From assembly GCA_910588695.1 (NCBI GenBank), contig CAJUOV010000004.1, forward strand, positions 1 through 64,000: 64,000 bases of DNA. Direction: 5' to 3'. Source of the DNA: an uncultured Christensenellaceae bacterium. GTDB taxonomy: Bacteria; Bacillota; Clostridia; Christensenellales; Borkfalkiaceae. Shown here one piece after another: positions 39,400-48,267 of this stretch. Under the pieces are notes generated by a model. It worked only from the letters and a program-made list of their open reading frames with translations. It was not told where the DNA came from and did not search any database. The position numbers and the translations under genes were made by a program. Numbering within the stretch: the first letter of the stretch is position 1; every line of letters begins with the position of its first letter.

Positions 39400-39756
39400 A
39401 TGAAAGTTAAAAATTTTTACGCCGTCGGCGGAGGAACGCTGACGGGCGCGGCGAACGGATTGTTCGGCGGGGGCGGGGGAATGATCGCCGTGCCCTATCT
39501 CGAACGGGTCGCCGGATACCCCGCGGCGAATGCGCACGCCACCGCGATCGCCGTCGTGCTACCCGCAACGCTGACAAGCGCGGTCGTATATCTTATTTAC
39601 GGGCTGATTCCTTTTTCGGTATTGCTTCCCGTGTCAATCGGTGTGCTGCTCGGCGGATTGGCGGGCGCAAAACTCCTCAGACTCTTAAATCCGAAAATTA
39701 CGACGTTGATTTTTTCCGCGCTGATGTTGATAGCGGGGATCAGAATGATATTATGA
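39400..39756 (+). CDS. half-size TauE/SafE-type exporter, first subunit
   Basis: A 118-residue protein with about four membrane helices, matching one half of TauE/SafE (sulfite/sulfoacetate exporter family) proteins. The repeat motif is G-G-G-G-G-M-I-A-V-P followed by NAHATAIAVVLPATLTSAV (about residues 17-50). ATG 39400 follows GGAGGAAAT at close spacing. It overlaps the next gene by 4 nt, and that gene encodes the other half, so the two would form one transporter. Substrate unknown (a sulfur or organic anion is usual for the family). Confidence 0.82.
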   Translation: MKVKNFYAVGGGTLTGAANGLFGGGGGMIAVPYLERVAGYPAANAHATAIAVVLPATLTSAVVYLIYGLIPFSVLLPVSIGVLLGGLAGAKLLRLLNPKITTLIFSALMLIAGIRMIL

Positions 39757-40154
39757 GTTTTATTGTTTTTTTTCTGTGCGGGATTGCGGGCGGAGTGCTG
39801 GGCGGCATGGGTATGGGCGGCGGCACCCTTTTGATTCCGCTGTTGACCGCCGTCTGCGGGGTCGGGCAGAGCGCGGCGCAGGGTGTTAATCTGCTTTCCT
39901 TTCTGCCTATGTCGCTCGCCGCGCTCGGGGTTCATGCGAAGAACGGACTTTTAAGGCGGGACGGACTGCTTTTTTTAATTCTTCCCGCTCTGCTTTTTTC
40001 CGCGCTTTTTTCGATTGCCGCGGCGTATCTTCCTGACGAAGTTCTTTCAAAAAGTTTCGGTTTTTTTCTGATCGTTCTATCCGTTTTTCAGTTTTCCGCC
40101 GCATTGCGCGGCGGTTTTGGCGATCGTTCTCTTAAAAAAATTCAAAAAAATTAG
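39753..40154 (+). CDS. half-size TauE/SafE-type exporter, second subunit
   Basis: 133 residues with about four helices: GIAGGVLGGMGMGGGTLLIPLLT near the N-terminus is the same glycine motif as in the first subunit. QGVNLLSFLPMSLAALGVHAKNG and DEVLSKSFGFFLIVLSVFQ follow. It is coupled to the first subunit by an ATGA overlap. Two separately encoded, homologous halves represent an unfused form of a transporter that is one chain in most bacteria. The end of the gene is A/T-rich with no clear terminator. Confidence 0.82.
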   Translation: MSFIVFFLCGIAGGVLGGMGMGGGTLLIPLLTAVCGVGQSAAQGVNLLSFLPMSLAALGVHAKNGLLRRDGLLFLILPALLFSALFSIAAAYLPDEVLSKSFGFFLIVLSVFQFSAALRGGFGDRSLKKIQKN

Positions 40155-40184
40155 AAAAATTTGCACTTTTTTTCAAAAAGGGTA

Positions 40185-40213
40185 TGGACAAATTTTCAAA
40201 ACCGTGTTAGAAT
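40185..40213 (+). promoter_or_regulatory. sigma-A promoter of ppx-maf-mreB-like
   Basis: TGGACA (40185-40190) and TAGAAT (40208-40213) are spaced 17 bp. A second TATAAT-like box lies about 10 bp downstream. Confidence 0.6.
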
Positions 40214-40291
40214 GTTTGTTATAATCGGGGGAAAATTGAGACATTTGTGCGGGAAACTGAGAAAATTACAGCCCGCAAAGGACGGTGGCGC

Positions 40292-41800
40292 ATGGAGAGA
40301 ATCGGGATAATCGACCTTGGTTCCAATTCGGCGCGTCTTGTCATCGTAAAGCTCTTCGACGAGCATTTTATGGTGGAGGACGAAATGAAAGAGAGCGTTC
40401 GTCTCGGTCAGGACATGGACAGAGACGGGTTTTTGAAACCGCAACGCATTGCCGAGACCATAAAAACGCTGAAAATGTTCAAAAGACTGTGCGACGCAAA
40501 GGGCGTTACGCGCATGATCGCCGTTGCGACGGCGGCGGTTCGCCGCGCCAAAAATCAAAGGTCTTTCCTCGATGAGATTCAGGCGACCTGCGGGATCAAG
40601 GTGAGCGTGCTTTCGGAAGAGGAGGAGGCGACCCTCGTATACCGCGGCGTGATCAACTCTATGGATATTCCCAAGGGGATTATTCTCGAAATCGGCGGGG
40701 GGAGCACGAAAATCGTGTATTACAACCGCCGCACGATTCTCAATTACGTGACTCTCGGATTCGGCGCGGTCACGCTGACCGATCTTTTCAAAGACGACGG
40801 CTCGACCCGCGAGCAGACGGAGCGGATCGAAGAGTTCTTTACCGAACAATTCAAAAAAATCGAATGGCTGAGCGAGATCGATCCCGAAACGCAGATGATC
40901 GGGGTGGGCGGTTCTTTCCGCAATCTCTATAAAATCAACCGCGTGGTAAAAAAATATCCGCTTGCGGGGCTGCATAATTACCAGTTTGCCACGGAGGACT
41001 TTAACTCCGAATACGATATGGTGCGCGAACTCGACGTGGAAAAGCGCAAGCGTATCAAGGGACTGTCTCCCAAACGCGCGGACATCATGCCCGCGGCGCT
41101 AGCGATCATCAAAGCGTTTACCGACTATCTGCACATCGAATCGTTTACCATCGGGGGCAGCGGGCTCAGAGAGGGAATCATGTTCAATCAGGCTCTTCCC
41201 ATGACGCTCGAACGCCCGATCACCGACGTGATGAGTTATTCGTTGAATACGCTCGTAAAATATTACGGCTGCGAAGTAAAGCACGCCGAACAGACGGTGC
41301 GCCTTGCGATTCAGCTTTTCAAACAGCTTCGGGTATTGCATAAATTTCCGCGCGTGTATCTGAAAATTCTCAAAATCGCGGCGAGCCTTGCAGAATGCGG
41401 TCACCGCGTGCGCTATTACAACAACGCGCAGCATGCGCGTTATATGATCATGAATTCCTGCATCTACGGCGCGACGCACCGCGAGATCGTACTTGCGGCG
41501 TTTGTGGCGGGCTGTTGCGAGCGGGAGGATATCCCCCCCGCGGAATGGGCGAGATACCGCGACATCGTGACCGAAGAGGATCTCGACGTCGTGAAAAAGC
41601 TGGGCGTGCTCTTGCGAATCGCCGCTTGTCTGGATCGCAGCGGCATGGGCGTTGTCACGGGGATCAACTGCGACGTTTTGGGGGATTCCGTGATCATGAA
41701 AACGGAACTTGCGGGCGACGCTGCGCTCGAAATTCATCAGGCGCTCGCCGTCAACGGCGAGTTCAAGCGCGCTTTCCATAAAAATCTCGAAATCCTTTGA
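40292..41800 (+). CDS. ppx: Ppx/GppA-type exopolyphosphatase
   Basis: A hydrolase of polyphosphate or of pppGpp (the two activities share this family). ATG 40292 follows AAAGGA and gives 502 residues. The ASKHA-type N-terminal half has GIIDLGSNSARLVIV (about residue 4), VATAAVRRAKN (about 74) and GIILEIGGGSTKIVYY (about 130). The C-terminal half is an HD-like domain (KIAASLAECGHRVRYYNNAQHARYMI, then REIVLAAFVAGC) as in Ppx1/GppA. Which substrate it uses cannot be read from sequence. The stop shares a base with the Maf start (TGATG), so they are coupled. Confidence 0.9.
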   Translation: MERIGIIDLGSNSARLVIVKLFDEHFMVEDEMKESVRLGQDMDRDGFLKPQRIAETIKTLKMFKRLCDAKGVTRMIAVATAAVRRAKNQRSFLDEIQATCGIKVSVLSEEEEATLVYRGVINSMDIPKGIILEIGGGSTKIVYYNRRTILNYVTLGFGAVTLTDLFKDDGSTREQTERIEEFFTEQFKKIEWLSEIDPETQMIGVGGSFRNLYKINRVVKKYPLAGLHNYQFATEDFNSEYDMVRELDVEKRKRIKGLSPKRADIMPAALAIIKAFTDYLHIESFTIGGSGLREGIMFNQALPMTLERPITDVMSYSLNTLVKYYGCEVKHAEQTVRLAIQLFKQLRVLHKFPRVYLKILKIAASLAECGHRVRYYNNAQHARYMIMNSCIYGATHREIVLAAFVAGCCEREDIPPAEWARYRDIVTEEDLDVVKKLGVLLRIAACLDRSGMGVVTGINCDVLGDSVIMKTELAGDAALEIHQALAVNGEFKRAFHKNLEIL

Positions 41801-42369
41801 TGAAACTTTTGCTTGCAAGCGCCTCTCCGAGGCGGAGAGAGTTGCTGTCGGAAATTGCTTCTTTCGAGGTCGAGCCCTCTCTTTTTCCGGAGACGGAGGG
41901 AGAGAGCGCGGAAGAGACCGTGCGGCTGAACGCGCGGGGCAAGGCGCTCGAAGTTTTGAAAAGATTTCCCGATTGCAGAGTGCTCGGGGCGGACACGGCG
42001 GTTGCGCTCGACGGGCGCATACTCGGAAAGCCGGAAGACGCCGGAAATGCGGCGGAAATGCTGCGTTTTTTGAGTGGAAGAGGACATTCCGTCTTTACGG
42101 GCGTGTGTATTGCCGATGCGCACGGGGTACTGGAACGGGTCGTGGAGACCAAGGTTTTATTCAAAGTTTTGAATGAAAAAACAATAGCGGATTATATTTT
42201 AAGCGGCGCCCCGCTTGACAAAGCGGGCGCTTACGGCATACAGGACGGGGTGGTCGTCGCCTCTTACGAGGGAAGTTATTCCAACGTGGTGGGACTGCCG
42301 CAAGAGACCGTAAAAGAATTGCTTGCGATAAAAACGGCAGAGAGTACATATGATAAAACTTGCGATTGA
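41800..42369 (+). CDS. maf: Maf family nucleotide pyrophosphatase
   Basis: Removes non-canonical or excess nucleoside triphosphates; in Bacillus, Maf influences septum formation. 189 residues starting KLLLASASPRRRELLSEI, the universal Maf N-terminus, with NARGKALEV, LGADTAVALDGRILGKPEDAGNA and GAYGIQDG...YEGSYSNVVGLP. The start overlaps the Ppx stop and its last 20 bases overlap the next gene. The maf-mreB order is widely conserved. dTTP/UTP versus CTP preference is not decidable by eye; the Q-D-G region favours the dTTP/UTP branch. Confidence 0.93.
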   Translation: MKLLLASASPRRRELLSEIASFEVEPSLFPETEGESAEETVRLNARGKALEVLKRFPDCRVLGADTAVALDGRILGKPEDAGNAAEMLRFLSGRGHSVFTGVCIADAHGVLERVVETKVLFKVLNEKTIADYILSGAPLDKAGAYGIQDGVVVASYEGSYSNVVGLPQETVKELLAIKTAESTYDKTCD

Positions 42370-43330
42370 TTTCGGGACTTCGGCGACGAAAATCTACAAA
42401 CTCGGCTACGGGATCGTGCTGACCGAGGCGACTTGCGTGACAGCGCAGAAAGACACGGGCGAAATCCGCGCGTTCGGAAACGAAGCAAAACGGCTTCTGG
42501 GAAAAACGGCGGACGTGACCGATGTGAGTTTTCCCGTTTGGGAGGGGGAAATCGTTTCGGAGAAGCGCGCCGCTGCGCTTCTCGAATATTTTATGCAGAA
42601 AGTCGCGAAGAGGGGCGCGGAGGCGCTCTTCTGCGTGCCGACGGGCTGCACGGCGTTTTCGCGCGAAAAATATCTGCGCATTGCCAAAACGGCGGGGATT
42701 TCCCGCGTAAAATTTGCGGAGGCGCATTTTCTTTCCGCGCTCGGGCAGGATGTACCGCTTTCCGAATCGAATCCGATTTTTTCGATCGACATAGGCGCGG
42801 GCAAGACTTCGTTCGCGGCGTTTTCGCTGGACGGAACGATCGCGGGGCTCACGATGAACGTGGGCGGAAACAATATCGACATTCACATCATCGACCATAT
42901 CGCGGAGATGTTTAACCTTAAAATCGGCTCGCTCACAAGCGAAAAGCTCAAAAATACGGTGGGGAGCCTGATGCAGAATTCGGGCAGAAGCACGATCGTC
43001 AACGGGCGCGACGTACCGACGGGCAGACCCCGTTCGGTTTCCGTCACGAGCGAAGACATTCTCTTTCCGTTGCGCATTTATATCGACAAGATCGTGGAAT
43101 ACGCGGAGCTGCTTCTCAAAAAACTGCCCGCCGAGGTTTCCGCCGCAATGTGCAAGAACGGCGTCTATTTTTCGGGCGGCGTGTGCGGGATCGAAGGGTT
43201 TGCCGATTATATGGAAGAGAAACTGCAAATGGAAGTGCACCTTGCCCACAATCCCGAAACGGCGGTCGTGGCGGGCGGCGGCAGAGCGCTCGGCAACAAC
43301 GCCCTGCTTGAAAGGATCATGACGGAATAA
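42350..43330 (+). CDS. MreB-like actin-family protein (divergent)
   Basis: An actin-fold ATPase of 326 residues, likely a shape-determining filament protein. The phosphate 1 loop is IDFGTSATKIYKLGYGIVLTE, phosphate 2 is FSIDIGAGKTSFAAFS (about residue 144) and the adenosine region is VYFSGGVCGIEGFADYM (about 265). These follow MreB order and spacing, but the first loop is altered (MreB usually has I-D-L-G-T-A-N-T), so it is a divergent member. It begins inside maf, as in maf-mreB operons, but MreC and MreD do not follow: a terminator and convergent gene end the unit. Confidence 0.8.
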   Translation: MIKLAIDFGTSATKIYKLGYGIVLTEATCVTAQKDTGEIRAFGNEAKRLLGKTADVTDVSFPVWEGEIVSEKRAAALLEYFMQKVAKRGAEALFCVPTGCTAFSREKYLRIAKTAGISRVKFAEAHFLSALGQDVPLSESNPIFSIDIGAGKTSFAAFSLDGTIAGLTMNVGGNNIDIHIIDHIAEMFNLKIGSLTSEKLKNTVGSLMQNSGRSTIVNGRDVPTGRPRSVSVTSEDILFPLRIYIDKIVEYAELLLKKLPAEVSAAMCKNGVYFSGGVCGIEGFADYMEEKLQMEVHLAHNPETAVVAGGGRALGNNALLERIMTE

Positions 43331-43368
43331 AAATCCCTCGGGTTTACGGAGGGGGCATTGAATATAAG

Positions 43369-43400
43369 AAAAGCGGAAGCCGTCGGCTTCCGCTTTTTTA
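43369..43400. terminator. bidirectional terminator
   Basis: A 13-bp perfect stem (43369-43381 with 43385-43397), 3-nt loop and T run. It ends the MreB-like gene and the convergent regulator gene. Confidence 0.9.
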
Positions 43401-43413
43401 TATTCCGAAAAAA

Positions 43414-44340
43414 TCAAGTCTGATAGGTCACATGCACGATGATGTCCTGTTCGGTGTCGCCGCTGTTTTTGCCGAAGAGGTTGACTCCGCCGACGTAGCG
43501 GGCGTTGTCTTTGATTCCGATGCGTATCGTGGTGAGATCGCGCCCGTTCAGCCCGAGATCGGAAACCTTGACTCCGCCGATGAGCGATTCGTCGATGTAC
43601 GTTCCGGTGTCGTCGATTCTGATTTTTTTCAGCATGCCGTACTGCGTGGAATTTGCAGGCCAATTCGGAATGGGGAATCTCCCTTTTCTGTCGCCGTAGT
43701 CTCCCTGACTGCGCCATGTGCATACCTCTTTTCCGTTAATCCAGAAGGTGATATCCGATTTCCAAGCGTTATTGTAATTGGGGCATTCGGAGCAGAGTTC
43801 CAAGGAAAAAGTGAAGCTCGTGATCGTTTTGTCGCTGTATTCGAACGCGGGAACGGCGTATTCCACAAACCCTTTTGAAAAGGAGAGCAGAATCGCGTCA
43901 AAACGTTCCGCCGTGCGAAATACGTTGGGGTTGTCGTGCATGTAGATCATGCCCTCTTTGGTGACGAGCGCGCAGGGCGGCTTAATATCGAAATCGGTAT
44001 AGCTTCCGATCGGAACGCGGTAGACGAACTCCGAATGCTGATGCGAGATCATAGATTTCAGATCTACGGTGACGCTGGCGAGTCCCTGAGAGACGATTTT
44101 TTCGTTTCCGCGTTTGTTGGGATTGGGCAGAACTTTCACAAGTTCCGCTTCTTTGAGAAAATTCAGGTGAAAGGTCGTCGTGCTGATCGAGAGATTGAGC
44201 TCCTCCGCCAAGCCCGCCACGTTATAGCTGTTTTTGCCGATGAGCCGCAACATTTTTCGCCGTACCGAACTGTTGAGAGCAGATGCAAGCCGATCCAACT
44301 GCGCGTCGTCGTCAAGAATATAAGTCATCGAAGTATCCAT
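43414..44340 (-). CDS. winged-helix (ArsR-like) one-component regulator with a large unknown C-terminal domain
   Basis: A 308-residue transcription factor. The first ~90 residues are an ArsR-type winged helix: QLDRLASALNSSVRRKMLRLIG, then VAGLAEELNLSISTTTFHLNFLKEAELVKV as the recognition helix. The remaining ~215 residues are beta-rich with no catalytic motif I know and several Trp/Tyr, typical of a ligand-binding domain. It is divergent from the glycan operon and is probably its sensor. I choose ATG 44340: a perfect TTGACA-17-TATAAT promoter ends 6 nt before it and there is no ribosome binding site, so the mRNA would be leaderless. The upstream frame is not real. Confidence 0.8.
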   Translation of the reverse strand: MDTSMTYILDDDAQLDRLASALNSSVRRKMLRLIGKNSYNVAGLAEELNLSISTTTFHLNFLKEAELVKVLPNPNKRGNEKIVSQGLASVTVDLKSMISHQHSEFVYRVPIGSYTDFDIKPPCALVTKEGMIYMHDNPNVFRTAERFDAILLSFSKGFVEYAVPAFEYSDKTITSFTFSLELCSECPNYNNAWKSDITFWINGKEVCTWRSQGDYGDRKGRFPIPNWPANSTQYGMLKKIRIDDTGTYIDESLIGGVKVSDLGLNGRDLTTIRIGIKDNARYVGGVNLFGKNSGDTEQDIIVHVTYQT

Positions 44341-44346
44341 GACTTT

Positions 44347-44375
44347 ATTATAAAAGAATAACGATAAATTGTCAA
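44347..44375 (-). promoter_or_regulatory. perfect sigma-A promoter of the winged-helix regulator
   Basis: On the minus strand TTGACA (44375-44370) and TATAAT (44352-44347) are spaced 17 bp. The -10 ends 6 nt before the ATG. Direct repeats CGATAAAT (44362-44369 and 44391-44398), 29 bp apart, may be operator sites. Confidence 0.85.
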
Positions 44376-44462
44376 TAAAATTTTGAATTTCGATAAATCC
44401 TGTAAAAATATCCGCGCAATCGTAAATTTGAAAATTGAGGTCTACCATCTTAAAAACGGTTA

Positions 44463-44471
44463 TGATATAAT
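44463..44471 (+). promoter_or_regulatory. extended -10 promoter of the glycan operon
   Basis: TG-A-TATAAT (44463-44471) with no good -35, typical of a promoter that needs an activator. It faces the winged-helix regulator. Confidence 0.55.
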
Positions 44472-44531
44472 GCAATCGTGGAAAAATTTCGGGAAGATTT
44501 TTCTCTGAATTTCACAAAATAAGGAGGAGTT

Positions 44532-45835
44532 ATGAAGACATTCGGTAAAATTCTGGCGGGCGTAATGCTTTCGGGTACCCTGCTGATGGCGGCGGGCTGC
44601 GCGCCCGAGGCGGGCGGTCCCGACGGAGACGACGGCGCCACCCCTACGGCGGGGGAGTTTTCGCAGACGCTGAGCTTTACGGACAAAGCGTACTTTTCGG
44701 TGGACGGAAATCACGCATACGCGCGGATCGTGGAAGCGGACGACGGCACTCTCGTCGCAACGGGCGAAGATTTTTCGGACAGCGGTATTCCGATTTACAG
44801 AAGTACGGATAAAGGTAAAACATTCGTAAAGAACAAACAAAACATTCACGATCCCACCTGGAACAACAATCCGTTCGACGCGCGTTGGCAGCCCACCCTC
44901 TACGTACTGCCCGAAGACGTCGGCGCGGAAATGAAGAAAGGGGATATTTTGCTTGTCGCGACCTCGATCGATGCGGGTGCGGACAATTTTTCAAAGACCG
45001 TGCTCAACCTGTATATCAGTAAAGACGTGGGTCTTACATGGTCTTTCAAGTCCGAAATTACTCGTTCGCGGAATATGGCGAATTCCGACGGCAACGAGAA
45101 CGGTTGCTGGGAGGGAAATCTCTTCGTCAACGCGGAAGGGGAACTGACCTGTATCTTTGCGGACGAGACAGATCATAAGTCGCATTCCCAGCGTATCGCC
45201 TGCAAGACGACGGCGGACGGAAATACTTGGAGCGAACTCAAAGAAGTAGTCGCGCTCGACAGTCCCACCCAGCGCCCCGGAATGCCCTCCGTTACCAAGA
45301 TGAAAGACGGAAAATATTTTCTGACCATCGAGATGGTGGGAGAGACGGGCGTTCCCATTTATTGGAAGAGCTCGGTCGACGGAATCGACTGGGGGGGGTC
45401 ACGGATAAGGGAACAAAAATTCAGGCGAACATCAAAGTCAAAGACGCGATCTCGGGAAAGGATCACAATACCACGGCATTTTTGGGGAGCAGTCCTTTCT
45501 GTGTATGGACGTCTTTCGGAAAAGACGAGAACGGAACCATTTTCGTAACAGCGCAGCGAACGGAGTACGCGAGTTCCCGCCCTGCGGGCGCGCCGATGAT
45601 CGACTTCTTTGTGAGTTACGATCTGGGCGCGAGCTGGTCGGTCGTCAATCACCCGATCGCCTATTTCGAAAATAACAGCAACCGCCCCGCGTACAGTAAT
45701 TCCATGTGTGTCTCGCAGGACGGAAAAAACATGTACGTCGTCAACACCATTCAGTCGAAGGCGAATTCTTCGAACAATCTTTTGACCTTTGCAAACGTCG
45801 ATCTGGGAAAGAGCCTGAAAAAGGCAAATTCATAA
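44532..45835 (+). CDS. sialidase-fold (BNR, GH93-like) lipoprotein, frameshifted at a G8 tract
   Basis: An exported carbohydrate-active protein of about 434 residues if restored. Signal and lipobox: LLMAAGC. Several Asp-box turns mark a six-bladed sialidase-type propeller: STDKGKTF, SKDVGLTWSF, TADGNTWSE, SVDGIDWG and SYDLGASWSV. The run CWEGNLFV ... RPGMPSVTKMKDGKYFLTIE resembles GH93 exo-arabinanases. The frame is broken at eight G (45391-45398): frame 1 runs on to TGA 45548, while the true C-terminus continues in another frame to 45835. One extra G (G9) restores a single chain. First gene of the glycan operon (AAGGAGG site). Confidence 0.75.
45391..45398 (+). repeat. G8 homopolymer tract inside a coding region
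   Basis: Eight consecutive G at the frameshift site of the GH93-like gene. Such tracts slip in replication and in sequencing. Confidence 0.95.
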
Positions 45836-45860
45836 AGGAAAAAACAAGGAGGAAATTTTT

Positions 45861-47354
45861 ATGAAAAGAACGGCAAAAGTTTTGGGAATCGGACTCTCTC
45901 TTGTGATCGGCGCATCGGGTCTTGTCGCGTTCGCGGGCTGCGGAAACAGAGGTTCCGCTTCCGTAGAGCCCTTTGTGAACGACTATGATCCGAATCAAGA
46001 TTACGAAATCGACTTTCTCGGCTGGGGCGACGCAAAGGAGCAGGCAATCTATCAGCGCATTATCAACGACTTTATGACCGAGCACCCCAATATCCGCGTT
46101 CATTACGACGCTTGTTCGGCGGGGGAGTATCTTACGAAGCTGACGGGCGAAATCAGCGATCTGCCCGACGTGTTCTATCTGCCCGACACCGAATTTTTGC
46201 AGTGGGTGGACGGCGGACATCTTCTCAATCTTTTGGGTGAGAACGGCGACGGCGTCGATCAGGAAGCGCTCAAAAACGTATGGGACAACGCAGTCAACGA
46301 ATACTACTACAATCCCGCGACGTATAAGCTCGGCAAGAGCGAGGGCGCGGGCATGTTCGCGCTGCCCAAGGATCAGGGACCTTTTACGCTTGCTTACAAC
46401 ATCGATCTTATGAACAGTCAGATTCAAAAGAACAATCTTCAAGACGACGCGGAAGTGAACGCTCTTCTTTCGGGCGTGCCCGTGACATGGACGGCGTTCC
46501 GTTCCGCGATGAAAAAGCTGCTCGCCGGCACTCCGAGCGACGTGTACGGCATTCCCTATTATGAGCTCGAACACGCGGTATTTTCCAACAATGCGGAGTT
46601 CTTCGACGAGGGAGCGGAGACTTCGAAGATCACCACGCCCGCGTTCGTGGACGCGGTGCAGTTTATCGGCGATCTCTGCACGGACGGAATCACTCCCAAA
46701 GACGGACTTGCCGGAAACGGCGACGGCGCGGATATGATGCTTTACAACGGTAAAGCGCTCATGACTTTTGTGGGACCTTGGGACTTTGCGACCATATGGG
46801 GTATGCCTAATCTCAATGTCGATATTCTGCCCGTGCCCTACGGCCCCGGCCCCGACCGCGAATACGGCACTGCCGACGACGGAAAGAGCACGGCGTTCAT
46901 CGGCTCCATGGGTTATTGCGTTGCCTCCAAAACAAAGCAGCGCGGCACAAGCGGAGCGTCTTTGATGCTTGCGGAGTACCTGTGCATGAACGAATCGGCG
47001 CAGCGCAAATTTTACAGCTTCGGGCAGTGCGTTCCCAATCTCAAAGATATGGCGTACAACGAATATATTCCCGACTCTCTCGGGATTCTTGCCGACGAGG
47101 GACACACCGATCCCGCACACAGAAACATCTTTATCGACATTGTGGACGGATTCAAAGACGAGAACGATAGAATCGGCGGAAAAACGAGAGTTCTCTACCA
47201 CACCTATCTCACGGCGTGGAGAACCAATCTCGAAGATACGATCAACCAGTCGGGGCTTTACACGGGCGCGACGACGGCGCAGGCGGTTTTGGAGGCGTTC
47301 GAACCTTCTTTGCAGGCGTCTCTCGACGAAATGAGCGAGTATCTCAAAGGATAA
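45861..47354 (+). CDS. ABC sugar transporter substrate-binding lipoprotein
   Basis: An extracellular solute-binding protein (family 1) of 497 residues. Signal and lipobox VAFAGC give a lipid-anchored protein. The binding fold opens with IDFLGWGDAKEQAIYQRIINDFMTEHPNI, as in sugar-binding proteins. NDFMTEHPNIRVHY, DLPDVFYLPDTEFLQWVDGG and TAFIGSMGYCVASKTKQ are further typical parts. It lies directly before its two permeases, so it is the specificity component of a UgpB/MalE-type importer, probably for an oligosaccharide released by the GH93-like and GH2 enzymes. AAGGAGG precedes the ATG. Confidence 0.93.
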   Translation: MKRTAKVLGIGLSLVIGASGLVAFAGCGNRGSASVEPFVNDYDPNQDYEIDFLGWGDAKEQAIYQRIINDFMTEHPNIRVHYDACSAGEYLTKLTGEISDLPDVFYLPDTEFLQWVDGGHLLNLLGENGDGVDQEALKNVWDNAVNEYYYNPATYKLGKSEGAGMFALPKDQGPFTLAYNIDLMNSQIQKNNLQDDAEVNALLSGVPVTWTAFRSAMKKLLAGTPSDVYGIPYYELEHAVFSNNAEFFDEGAETSKITTPAFVDAVQFIGDLCTDGITPKDGLAGNGDGADMMLYNGKALMTFVGPWDFATIWGMPNLNVDILPVPYGPGPDREYGTADDGKSTAFIGSMGYCVASKTKQRGTSGASLMLAEYLCMNESAQRKFYSFGQCVPNLKDMAYNEYIPDSLGILADEGHTDPAHRNIFIDIVDGFKDENDRIGGKTRVLYHTYLTAWRTNLEDTINQSGLYTGATTAQAVLEAFEPSLQASLDEMSEYLKG

Positions 47355-47366
47355 CGGAGGGGGACG

Positions 47367-48257
47367 ATGAAGAAACAACAAGGAAGCAAGCTGATCAAAC
47401 GGGAAAAATTGACCGCGCTTGCCTTTGTTTCGCCGTTGATCATCGGATTCGTCGTGTTCACCCTCGTCTGCATGGTTATCTCGTTCGCGTACAGCTTTAC
47501 CAACTTCAACCCTATTTCGGGGCGCATGAAGTTCGAATGGTTCGCCCGCTACGCCGAGTTATTCACGCATCCGACCTATAAAAAGGCTTTTCTCGATTCG
47601 ATCGCAAACACTCTGTTTCTGCTTCTGACAACGCCGCTCTGCATTACGGTCTCCATTCTGATCGCCGCGCTCATGAACAGCAAAAAGTTCAGGGGGAAAA
47701 CGGTGTTCCGAGTGATTCTCTATCTGCCGGCGGTCACGAGCGTCGTTGCGGTCAACTATATCTGGCGGTATATGTTCGAAGAAAATTACGGGCTTATCAA
47801 CGCATTTTTCCACACGCATATCCCGTGGCTGACCGATAACATGCTCGTGAAAGTGGCGATGATCATTAAGAACGTATGGTCGGGGATCGGCGTGCAGGTG
47901 ATCCTCTTTATGGCGGGCATGCAGAACATCTCCGACGAATTTTACGAAGCCGCCGAGCTCGACGGCGCGGGACCCGTATATAAGTTTTTCAGAATTACTC
48001 TTCCGCTCGTTACGCCCGTGCTTTTCTATTCGATCATCACGGGGCTCATCGGGGGATTTCAGATCTTCGCCGACGTGGAGCTCTTTGCGGGCGGACAGTA
48101 CGGATCGCGCACCATCGTACATTTTATCCGCAATTACGGAATCGGTCAGAATCTGTACGGGCTTGCAAGCGCGGCGTCCTTTCTGCTTGCGGCGGTCATT
48201 ATGATCATTACGGCGTTGCAGTTCAAATTCAACAAATGGGTCGAGTACACGGACTGA
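47367..48257 (+). CDS. ABC sugar transporter permease, UgpA/MalF-like
   Basis: A 296-residue inner-membrane permease with six hydrophobic helices. The cytosolic EAA loop that contacts the ATPase reads FYEAAELDGAGPVYKFFRI followed by LPLVTP (about residues 192-217). The N-terminus KREKLTALAFVSPLIIGFVVF is typical of sugar ABC permeases. It is 12 bp after the binding protein gene with a GGAGG site and precedes the second permease. Confidence 0.93.
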   Translation: MKKQQGSKLIKREKLTALAFVSPLIIGFVVFTLVCMVISFAYSFTNFNPISGRMKFEWFARYAELFTHPTYKKAFLDSIANTLFLLLTTPLCITVSILIAALMNSKKFRGKTVFRVILYLPAVTSVVAVNYIWRYMFEENYGLINAFFHTHIPWLTDNMLVKVAMIIKNVWSGIGVQVILFMAGMQNISDEFYEAAELDGAGPVYKFFRITLPLVTPVLFYSIITGLIGGFQIFADVELFAGGQYGSRTIVHFIRNYGIGQNLYGLASAASFLLAAVIMIITALQFKFNKWVEYTD

Positions 48258-48267
48258 GGAGGGGAAA

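Noticed and set aside
44341..44475. 45-residue N-terminal extension of the winged-helix regulator
   Set aside because: It lies across the perfect TTGACA/TATAAT promoter and reads like non-coding AT-rich DNA.
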